A DNA stretch of 64,000 nucleotides from Leucosporidium creatinivorum (lineage: Eukaryota; Basidiomycota; Microbotryomycetes; Leucosporidiales; Leucosporidiaceae): contig BCKL01000020.1 in the NCBI GenBank assembly GCA_001600635.1, forward strand, positions 496,001-560,000, in the 5' to 3' direction. Every line of letters begins with the position of its first letter. The stretch's first letter is position 1. Made by a program: the position numbers and the translations under genes. The notes beneath the pieces are model-generated. The model had not been told where the DNA came from and ran no database searches. It saw only the letters and a program-made list of their open reading frames with translations. Below are positions 12,106 through 20,643 of the stretch, in pieces.

Positions 12106-12806
12106 CTCGGCGTCCTGCAGCGAGGCTGGGCTACCGGGCGAAGCAGGCGAGCGCGCGTCTCTGGTGGGAGCGAGTGCGGGTGAGCTTTGGGCAGAGGGGT
12201 ACAGAGGTACAGATAGCAGAGACCTACTCAATAGCAGCTTCCATCGTCGCTCGAGTAGCAGCGAGTCCTCGAGAGCTTAGTATCGAGCTGCAAACGAGCA
12301 AAGATGAAGTCGAAGGGAGAGAGGCGAAAGCGATTCCACGCTCGCGTGGGTCAACAAAAGGGGTCGGGAATGATCAGCTCTATACTCGAGGTGTGAGACG
12401 GACGTAACCTGCTCTGATGTGCTGAAAGTGCGGTCTGGAAGACTCTCAGATCGACTTCGGCGCTGGGTCGGCGCCGAGCTGCCTCGCCAAGTCGCGGTTC
12501 AGGCGTGCTCGAGAGCTACATGGCACAGCGTCGATGAACCTACAGCATGCGCTCTAGGTCGGAAGGTTGACGACGAAGGTCCTCAGCAGGTCACAGCTCG
12601 CACAAGCTCTCTCGGCGTAGCTCGACTGGCTTCCCCTCTCGGTGCCGTCGCCCACTCCAGTCTATAGTGCACCCATCACGGTGGAGTAAAGCTTAACATT
12701 GCCATAGAACGAGTACAGCATCGAGCGTCGGTCCCTGTGGATGCAGAACGGCACCGTCAGGGAGCGGTCCCACTTCGGCGAACGTCGACAGCCTCAAGAG
12801 CTCACC
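12106..12806. other. Spacer between tandem F-box-like genes
   Basis: Holds the spliced leader region of copy 3 (conserved with copy 4 up to about 12330) and the 3'UTR of copy 4, including its intron at 12735-12805. Between about 12340 and 12730 I see no gene or repeat. Confidence 0.4.
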
Positions 12807-14072
12807 TCAGCAACCCACAAAGAACGGCGGACAGATTTCCGGATAGCTCTTGACGAACCTCGTCTCCCTCTCCCTGCACACCTTCTCAAACTTGCGCAAC
12901 ACGCTCTTCGCCTTGCTCACATAGGCCGGCTCCCTGCTCCTCACACTCCCCGTCAACACCGGATCCCACCACGCGCCATACGCATCGTACACCAGCGTCT
13001 TGACCTTCCATCCCTGACCTATCGATTTGATGCACCCTCGAAGAGATTCGAGTTCGTCGAAATCGTCTGTTCCCTCGGCGCGAGCGAAGATCTCGAGGTA
13101 TTCGACCGAGGGAGGGAGAGCGAGGATCAAAGCGAGGGGGTCGAGCGTGGTGGAAAAGGAGAAGCGTTCGAGTTGCTGAAAACGGGGGAGGAGGGCACAG
13201 ATCCACGATTCGGTAGCATGCGAACTGTCGGCGTTGGCGGGGGTGATTTCGATCCTCAATTGACGGAGGGAGGGAAGCATAGTCGACCAGGCGGTGAAAG
13301 CCTTCTCGCCGGCTACACGAGCCTTGTACCACGTCTCGTCGTGCGTGTAGGCGAATTGGAGGAGTTGGGGACCGAGGGAGCGAAGGAGGTGGAGCTCGGC
13401 TCGGTGGCGAGTAGAGCGGAGGGCGAGGGTGGTGAGCTGTGGAGGGAACGAGAGGGTTCGCTCTGTGTGCTGATAGCCGACGGGGAAGGAAAACTCGAGA
13501 CGACGAAGGCTGGGCAGGTTCTGCAACGTGTCGGCGAGGGAGTAGGTCGAATGCGCGAGCTCGTGGGTGTAGGGATCCTCGATATCGCCGAAGAGCAACG
13601 TGGTCAAGAGAGGAAGGGACTTGATGACCTGTCGCAACATGGGCGCATAGCTCGGCGCAATCATCGTGACCTGCAGCGTGTGGACGTTGGAGCAAGCGGC
13701 GACAGCTTCGACGATCCTCGGCGAAAGAGCGCCGGGCAGCTCGAGCATTTCGAAAGAGTCGGGGTCGATAGAGAGGACTCGAGTCGATTGAGGAAGGTCG
13801 GGCTTGCTGATAGTCGTCTCGACGAAGCCGGCGATGCTCTGTAGCTTGATCAACCTTACGCCTTGGAAGAGGACTTGCTGAGCTGGGAGCGTCCAATCTC
13901 GGCAGACGAGAGAGCACGCCAAGAGGTCGGTAGCGGTCGACGTGATGCGCCAGGTAGCCGTGTTTCCTTCGAGAGAGTCTTCACGGGCAGCGGCGAGGGG
14001 CTGGAAAATGTGAAGGAGGACGTCGTAGGGGAGCTTCGAGGAGGTGGGGCCGGGAGCAGCTTCGTGAGTCAT
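12807..14072 (-). CDS. F-box-like leucine-rich protein, intact copy 4
   Basis: Uninterrupted 421-aa frame, paralogue of the 10780-12045 gene. F-box-like N-terminus MTHEAAPGPTSSKLPYDVLL with ATDLLACSLVCRDWTLPAQQVLF; leucine-rich body (LRRLEFSF, LTTLALRS, LLQFAY, LRQLRIEI); C-terminus CPPFFVGC. Leader intron 14073-14132 abuts the ATG, and a second intron begins one base after the stop (12735-12805). The two genes are conserved best in the N-terminus, the His-rich HELAHST block and the C-terminal tail, and more diverged in between, as expected if the middle selects different substrates. Inferred SCF adaptor; substrate unknown. Confidence 0.75.
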   Translation of the reverse strand: MTHEAAPGPTSSKLPYDVLLHIFQPLAAAREDSLEGNTATWRITSTATDLLACSLVCRDWTLPAQQVLFQGVRLIKLQSIAGFVETTISKPDLPQSTRVLSIDPDSFEMLELPGALSPRIVEAVAACSNVHTLQVTMIAPSYAPMLRQVIKSLPLLTTLLFGDIEDPYTHELAHSTYSLADTLQNLPSLRRLEFSFPVGYQHTERTLSFPPQLTTLALRSTRHRAELHLLRSLGPQLLQFAYTHDETWYKARVAGEKAFTAWSTMLPSLRQLRIEITPANADSSHATESWICALLPRFQQLERFSFSTTLDPLALILALPPSVEYLEIFARAEGTDDFDELESLRGCIKSIGQGWKVKTLVYDAYGAWWDPVLTGSVRSREPAYVSKAKSVLRKFEKVCRERETRFVKSYPEICPPFFVGC

Positions 14073-14132
14073 CTGCAGGGTAGGCGACGGTCAGCGCCTG
14101 TATCGAGGTGGGATGTCACTACTGCTGCTCAC
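14073..14132 (-). other. 5'UTR intron ending at the start codon (copy 4)
   Basis: Same length (60 nt) and position as the leader intron of copy 3; GTGAGC donor and CTGCAG acceptor touching the ATG. Confidence 0.6.
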
Positions 14133-14473
14133 CTGAGCGTCCTGCAGCGTGTCGAGAGCAGCGGGCGAGGCAGGCAAGCGCGCGTCGCTGGTGAAAGTAG
14201 CGCTGTTCAGCTCTCGCACAGGGAGAAAGCTACTGAGAGCAACCACTTACTCAGTAGCAGCTTCCATCGTCGCTCAAGCAGCTTCCATTCCTCGAGAGCT
14301 TAGTGTCGAGCAGCAAAGCGAGCAAGATGAGGTCGGGGCGAAAGAGGCGCGACTCGCGTTTCGCAGGGCTTCCTCCGCCCTTCTCGCTGCTCTCGAACCA
14401 ACCTACAGCTTTCATCAACCGCCGAACGCGCTTTATTGCTCCGCTACACCTTCACGTCGCCTCCTCAGCCAGC

Positions 14474-14755
14474 ATGTCCAACCCTCCCTTCCCCTCCGCC
14501 GCCGCTCCCTCCTCCTCCTCCTCGCTCTACCTCCCTCTAGCCCAGCTCAATGAGTCCTTATCTCTCCTTCACCCCTCCTCTGCTGCACGCTAACCCCTAC
14601 CTCGCTCGTCATTCGGCCCAGCACTGGCCTCCTTCGACGCGTCGACCCACGCTCTGCTCGCTTCTCACCAAAAGCTAGGAGAACAGGACAAGAAATTGAG
14701 GGAGACTACGGAGGGAATGCGTGAGGCGTTGAAGAAAGTGGAGAGGGGGCAGTGA
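14474..14755 (+). CDS. Possible small coiled-coil protein, splice phase unresolved
   Basis: The ATG at 14474 opens a Pro/Ser-rich stretch ending SLYLPLAQLN. After a likely acceptor (CGGCCCAG, 14615-14622) a frame reads LASFDASTHALLASHQ and continues as a charged amphipathic helix (KLGEQDKKLRETTEG, MREALKKVERGQ) to a TGA at 14753. This resembles small coiled-coil subunits such as DASH or BLOC components in general character only. The only GT donor in reach (14552) gives the wrong phase to join the two parts, so the model is incomplete and no function is proposed. Confidence 0.3.
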
Positions 14756-15527
14756 GCGCGCGGTGGGAGAGTGGAGACGCGGTTCGCCGCTGCTCGGCGA
14801 GGATGGGTGAGTTTCTTCTCTATCTCGCTCTCTCGCTCGCTCGCTCGCTTGCATGCTGACCTAGTGTTCGGGAATATTCTTGATATCAAGTCTACATTGA
14901 CGTTGTCCATCCCCTCTCCTCCTCGCCTCCACTCCAGAGAATCGTACAGCACAGCACTCGCCCAAGCTTCCTCCCCTCGACCTCCCGCATCAAACCTTGA
15001 CGACGCCATGCTTGGTGACAATGTCTACCTTGGACGCCTCGCTCTCCTCGACACTTTGGGCGTAGTCTGTTACAGGCATAGGAGGGGTTAGCGAGTGAGG
15101 AGGAGGGTTCGGCGAGAAGGGAGGGGGAGCGAGGGAAGGAGACGTACCGATACGGACGGGCTGTACGAAAGTAGTCGCGAGAGGAGGTGGTGTAACGATG
15201 TAGGCGGTAGTAGAAGCCGATAGCGAGGAGGGTGAGAGAGGAGGGAGAGCGAGAGCCGAAAGTCAGTCCTCGGTCGACGAGGAAGGGAACGCGACAGCGC
15301 GAGCAGCGCGCCGAGATGGAGTAGAGCACTCTGGGAGCATTGCTCGCACCTTTCTTTATATCTCTTTGCTTACCTCAGTCCAGGGGACCTGGAGCGTGGT
15401 GAGGCGAGAGGGCGAGGGAGGGAGCGAGGGTTGGCGAGAGAGGGATACAGAGGGAAAAGAGGGAAAAGAGGGAAAAGAGGGAAGAGAGGAGAGGGACGAG
15501 AGTCAGCGTACGAAACGAGCGGTGTGG
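14756..15527. other. Region without a supported gene
   Basis: Downstream of the small coiled-coil candidate and of PRPP synthetase. There is a possible non-coding intron at about 14809-14863 and a CT/CG-rich simple repeat near 14825-14850. On minus, an intron-like segment (about 15068-15148, with the GCTAACC branch) joins short open stretches, but no start codon leads into an open frame. Possibly a small minus-strand gene I could not resolve. Confidence 0.3.
15451..15488. repeat. Short purine tandem repeat
   Basis: About four copies of a 9-nt unit GGGAAAAGA on the plus strand (polypyrimidine on minus), in the PRPP synthetase 3' flank. A plain microsatellite; no function is implied. Confidence 0.7.
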
Positions 15528-17236
15528 TCACACCTGAGTAAGAAGACTGGACGCAAGAGAAACGAGCCCAAACTCACCGAGTGGAACAACGCCGACACGC
15601 TCTCTCCATAATGACTCCTCCTGACCGCCTCGGCCAACACATGACTAACATCAATCTCCCTCAACTTCTCACACCCCTCCTTGTGCGCCCGTTGGGGGAT
15701 CGAGTTCGTCACGATAAGCTTCTCAATCTTGCTCTCCCCGAGCACCTTCAACGCCGGGCCACTCAAAATCCCATGCGTCACGAGAGCCAGCACGCTCTTC
15801 GCCCCGCCGGCGAGAAGGTGCTTTGCCGCTAGGGCCATCGTACCGCACGTGTCGGCCATGTCGTCGATGAGGATGGCCGTCTTGCCTTCGACGTTACCGA
15901 CCAAGACCATGCGGGCGATTTCGTTGGCCTTTTTGCGCTCCTTGTGGAAGAGGGCGAAATCGAGGTCGAGGGAGGCGGCCATGGAGGAGGCGCTGCGTGC
16001 GGGTGCAGAGGAGAGGGAGCGTGAGCGGGGGAGGAAGGGGAGAAGGGGGGGGGGGGAAGGGCGTACCGCTTGGCTCCTCCGGCGTCGGGAGAGACGATCA
16101 CGGCGTTCTTGATCTCCTTGCCCATCGTCTCGCGGAGGTATTGGAGCATTGTTGGCTCGGCGTAGAGCTGTCGGAGGAAGATAAGGTTAGCGCCGAGAGA
16201 GTGAGAGTGAGGGGAGGAGGGGGGAAGCGCGGGACGTACGCTGTGCGAGAGAAGAGGTCAGCTAGAGTATATATATAGAGGGAGAGCAGCAGACACTCAC
16301 TTGTCTACGGGGATATCAAAGAAGCCCTGGATTTGACTGGCGTGAAGGTCCATGGTCTGCTCGGTCGAAGCTCTCGAGTCAGGTTCTGCTCTTCGGTCCC
16401 TCTCTCAGTCACACCTAAGACCTCTCCCTCCATCCTGCACTACAGCTTACAATGACATGATCAATCCCCGCTCCACGAACGAGCATATTGGCGACGAGCT
16501 TGGCGGTGATGGGAGCGCGGGATTTGTCCTTCTTGTCCTGGCGGGCGTAGGGGAAGTGGGGGCTGTTGGTGTGAGTGAGAAAGTTTTGATCAGCGCTGCT
16601 CTGCTGCATCTTAAAGAAGCGACCACCGCTATCACAAGCCGCGGTCACCCTACGAAGCCAGAGTAAGCTGAGAAACCTACACGACAGCGGTGATCCTCCT
16701 AGCCGAGGCTATCCGGAGCGTGTGGGCCATGATGCAGAGCCTGTAGATCCAGCACCGGTCAGCGCATAGATCCCATCTCGGCGAAGCTCGCAAGCTGAGA
16801 ACACGAGGGTGTCATGAGGGAGAGAGAAAACGCACTCCATGAGAGCGCCATTGGTGCCCGTCTCGTCCGAGGAAGCAGTAGCGACGATGTAGACATCTGA
16901 CTCGCGGACCGATTCGTGGAAGGTGACGCTATAGCAGCAGAAGAAGGTCAGCAAGAGCGAGAAGCGGTTCCGAGTTTTTGGCGGGGATAGATGGAGCGTC
17001 TGCTCGGATACAGAGCTGGAAAGGAGGAAGAGCAAAGACGTACGAGAGCTCTCCTGAAGGGAGGACGATGATGGAAGATTGACCGAGAGGGAGTCCCAGG
17101 CGACGAGCGATGAGCTGGGCCAGCTCGGGATGCGACGTTCCTTCGAGGTGCAGAGCTGATTAGCGAGGGCTGATGAGGTACAGAGTAAGCTGGACGTACC
17201 CGAGAAGATTTTGAGTTGAGATTGTGAGCTAGCCAT
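15528..17236 (-). CDS. PRS: Ribose-phosphate pyrophosphokinase (PRPP synthetase)
   Basis: Makes phosphoribosyl pyrophosphate from ribose 5-phosphate and ATP, for nucleotide, His and Trp synthesis. Ten exons: 17200-17236, 17044-17140, 16836-16928, 16681-16740, 16451-16562, 16301-16356, 16240 (one nucleotide), 16067-16167, 15578-15992, 15528-15533; 325 aa, the usual size. Motifs in order: [52 protein letters not shown] (ATP loop), [45 protein letters not shown] (PRPP-binding) and the end [11 protein letters not shown]. Without the single C at 16240 the frame is lost between VDN and LYAEP. The last coding exon supplies only Val and the stop. Divergent from RCM1. Which PRS paralogue it is cannot be told. 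Confidence 0.93.
16240..16240 (-). other. Single-nucleotide exon in PRS
   Basis: The C (minus strand) at 16240 completes the Asn codon AA|C of the conserved VDNLYAEP motif. It is flanked by a 60-nt intron (16241-16300: GTGAGT, CTAGCTGAC branch, CGCACAG) and a 72-nt intron (16168-16239: GTACGT, GCTAAC branch, CGACAG). Removing the 133 nt between exons 6 and 8 as one intron shifts the frame. Confidence 0.75.
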
Positions 17237-17551
17237 GGCGACGAGAGCAGAGAGAGAGCGACGAGGTGAGCGGCAGGAGCGAAAGCTGAGAGCGGGGGGA
17301 TGCGAAGCACGAGCGGGTGAGGCGGGCGACGGGTTCAATCAAGGCTGGGAGCTCGTTCAAGTTAATAGGGGTGTAATTAGAGCTCTATTACCTTACTACC
17401 GAGCTTTATAGCACCCTACAGCCTCCCTTAGACGAGGGCCGAGCTACCCCTGGCTCTCCCCTCCCCCTTCGGCGATTTCGCAGAGTCCAACCTCTCCTTT
17501 CCGCCTCTTTCGTCTCGCTCTTCTTCATCTCGCTCGAACCGGTAGCCCATC
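17237..17551. promoter_or_regulatory. Divergent promoter region PRS / RCM1
   Basis: 315 bp between two divergent start codons. It contains short AT-richer stretches near 17360-17410 but no motif I can name. Promoter role inferred from geometry. Confidence 0.4.
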
Positions 17552-20167
17552 ATGGATTTCTATCACAGGTGAGCTCCTCTTACAGCTGGCTAGCTACTCT
17601 GTAGCAGCTCAGCTTCTTCTCGCTCCAAACCGCCCAAAACTCACTTTCTGCGTTCTCCTCTGCCTCGCCAAACCACAGGTCGGCGCTCATTCTCGACTCG
17701 CTCGACGCCAAAAAAGGCTCGGTCAAAGGACTATGCATGGCTGAAGCTAAGCGTGCCAAGTTCGGCAAGGAGGGAGAAGCCTCTCGCTTCCTCAAAGTCA
17801 TCGTTGAAGTCCTCAAATGTGCGTTTTCTCTCGCTCAACTCTCAGCGCTGGGCTGTTCTGCAGCGAGCGCAGAGCTGGAGTAGTGGGAAAAGATGCAGCA
17901 AGATCTTGTAGCTAACCCGCTCCCTCTGCCAACCACAGACCGCCCTCACCTCGCCCACCTCCTCACGCACTCCAAGCTGCTCGAAGTGGAGCCTACCCTC
18001 TTCGTCGCGCCCGTCTGGGCCGACGCTCCCGCCTCCAAAGTCCGCTCAGCAGCAGCCGTGACCAAAGAGCTCAACCGCAAGAAGAAGGCCAAAGCACCGA
18101 GGCCGATCCCGACGCCCATCTCCCTCGCGACCGTCATGCTTCATGACCTGCTGTTCGCCAAGCGCGGGCTGACTCTGCCCAAGGAGCATAAGGTTAGGAA
18201 AAAGCTGGAGAAGTACAAGCCTGCGTGAGTTTTGCCTTTCTCGTGTCGTAGTCGCCTCGCCGAACTCGAGCGCCGAGCTAACTTTCTTGTCTCGCCCCGT
18301 TCCAACAGCCTCGACAAGGAGAACGAGAAGGAAAAGAAGCGCCGCAAGGTCTCCTCGAACGAAGGCCTGCAGATCCCTCTTCCCGAGAATGTCGCCTCAG
18401 CTATCGAGGGCATCGGCAAGGGCAAGAAGAAGGCTCACGACGCCGAGGCGGGAGAGTCGGATGGAGTGGGAGAGGTCAGGTGGTTGAGGGTCAACACCCT
18501 CAAGTGGTCGGTGGAGGATGCGGTTGAGTGGTTCGAGGAGCAGAGGTGGGAGCTGTATGAGAATGTCGAGTCGATGATTGAGGCTGCGTACGTCGTTTCT
18601 CATTTCCGTCGACTCTCGCTCCTCGCTGACCTCTCGCTCGATCAATGTTTGCCTTCCCTCAAACAGCAAGGAGAAGTCCAAAGTCTACGCCCTCGACGCG
18701 CACATCGAGCCCCTCCTCGCCCTCCCCTCTACCGTCTCCCTCCCCTCCCTCCCCCCCTTCACCGACGGCCGTCTGATCGCACAAGACAAAGCCTCCTGCA
18801 TGCCCGCCTGGGTCCTCCTCTCCGAGATTCTCGCCGAAGAATACGCCGAGCAGGAGCGGATGGCCGCTGCTGGAGCAGGGGACTTCAAGGAGCAGGACGA
18901 GAGGGCCGAGAGGAGGAAGAAGATGGGGGTCAAGGTGTTGGATTGTACGGCTGCGCCCGGAAATAAGACGACGATGGCGGCGGCTATGGCGGGGGAGATG
19001 GGTAAAGTCGTCGCTGTTGAGAGGGATGCCGGGAGGTTCAAGGTCCTCAAGAGCATGTGCCAGAAGGCCGGGGCGACGAGTGAGTTCGGCGCTGTAGGTG
19101 CTTGACCTCAATGCTGATGCTGCTTCTCTTTCGCACCACACTACAGACGTCACTCCCATGAACACCGACTTCCTCTCGATCGACCCCCAGGACGTCAAGT
19201 TCAAGAACATCTCGCACTTCCTCGTCGACCCTTCCTGCTGTTCGTCCTTTCGTCCTCCTCTCCCCCTCTCCGTCCTTCTTCTCCCTACTAACCTCCTCTT
19301 CCTCTGCATCGAAATAGCCGGCTCCGGCATCCCCTCCCGCCTGGACCATCTCATCCCCGAAGCGCCCGAAGAGGAGCAAGCCCAGCGCATTCGCGCGTTG
19401 TCCAACTTCCAGGTCACCATCCTTTCCCATGCCATGCGTTTCACGGGAGCGAGGAGGGTCGTCTACTCGACTTGCTCGATTTGGGCGCAGGAGGATGAGG
19501 GGGTTGTCATGAGGGTGAGTTTCGGCGTTCGGCGAGGGATGAAGTGCAAGGATAATGACTGACGCTCGATGTTCCGGCACACAGATTCTCGCCAAGAAGG
19601 AGTTCCAGGAGAAGGGATGGACCCTCGCTCCTCGCGATGAGGTCCTCCCGACTTGGGATCGCCGAGGTATCGTCGAGGAGTGCGGAGGCGATGCCAGTGC
19701 GTTCTATTCCTCCTCCCCCGTTTTTTCCTTCCTCCTCGCTGACTCCTCCCTCCCTGCCTCTACAAACAGCCATCGCCGACTCTCTCGTCCGCTGCCTCCC
19801 CGAGGACCAATCGAACGGCTTCTTCGTCGCCTGCTTCGTGCGCTCCGAGCCCTCGGAGGACGCGGCTCCCACCACGACCACCTCCGCCGCGGCCGACGAC
19901 GAAGGGGCCTCGACCGAGTTGACCCACGCCGAACGACAAGAAGCGTTCAAGGCCAAGTCTCGTCAAAAGGGAGGCAAGGGCGGGCCCAAAGCCCCCGTCG
20001 TCAAGCCCGTGAAGGAGGTGACGGAACAGAGGAAGGCGGAGACTGGACCCGCACCCAAGGCGGCTAAGGTCGAGAAGAAGAAGCAGGCGGTGCCGGGCAA
20101 GAAGGCGGCGTACTTGGCCGAGAAGAAGAGGAAGCAGGAGGAGAAGGAGAAGGCGGCGAAGAAGTGA
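17552..20167 (+). CDS. RCM1: 25S rRNA m5C methyltransferase (NSUN5 family)
   Basis: Nucleolar SAM-dependent enzyme that methylates a cytosine in helix 70 of the large-subunit rRNA. Nine exons (17552-17568, 17679-17818, 17939-18224, 18309-18587, 18667-19079, 19147-19239, 19318-19514, 19585-19696, 19770-20167), 644 aa. It starts MDFYHRSALILDSLDAKKGS, as in the family. Later motifs: RWLRVNTLK, DKASCMPAWVL, CTAAPGNKTT (SAM motif I), HFLVDPSCSGSGIP (motif IV; NSUN5-type Ser-Cys in place of Pro-Cys) and VVYSTCSIW (nucleophile Cys), then NGFFVACFVR. The last ~110 residues are a Lys/Ala-rich tail typical of nucleolar proteins and longer than in yeast. The assignment is firm. Confidence 0.93.
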
Positions 20168-20643
20168 GGTGTTCGGATGCGTGTAGTCCAGTTTGGCGGT
20201 GATGCATCTTGTTCGCATCGTCGTATAGGGTGAGGACTTTGAGCGAAAAGCGAAGTTGGTCTCGGCGACGGCGATCCTGTTGCGAGATGATGGGGTGGCT
20301 CCCAGCTCTCGGTCTCGTGCAGTAGTTACTCGTCATTGCGCTTGCACCAACTGAGACGATAGCACATTCGCTTCGGACGAGCAGCAGCGCCGAAGCACTT
20401 CGGTCAGTGGAGCGCTAGCTCGGCGCAAACGACTGAGATGCGCTAGAGTAGGCTGAGAGGTGCTGGAACGGTCTGTTGTGTCCCCTGCAGCTTCGAGAAG
20501 CAATCACTTGTACCTTACGCCGACTTCTCGTAAGGCCGAGAGCTGATTTCACGAGCTCGGTCAACCGTGGCGAAAGAGGTCGAGCATCTCTTGCCTTCCT
20601 CCACTTCGCCCCGTCTCTGCTTCTCGTCGCCTGCAGCTCACAG
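20168..20643. other. Intergenic region upstream of aldehyde dehydrogenase
   Basis: RCM1 3' flank and aldehyde dehydrogenase promoter. CT-rich just before the start codon at 20644. No gene or repeat seen. Confidence 0.4.

Noticed and set aside
14988-15340. Possible small minus-strand gene with an intron at about 15068-15148
   Set aside because: A plausible C-terminal exon (DYAQSVEESEASKVDIVTK) exists, but every route from an ATG meets a stop or a wrong splice phase.
16044-16058. Run of 12 or so G bases inside a PRS intron
   Set aside because: Simple homopolymer in an intron; no sign of a functional element, though its length may be unreliable.
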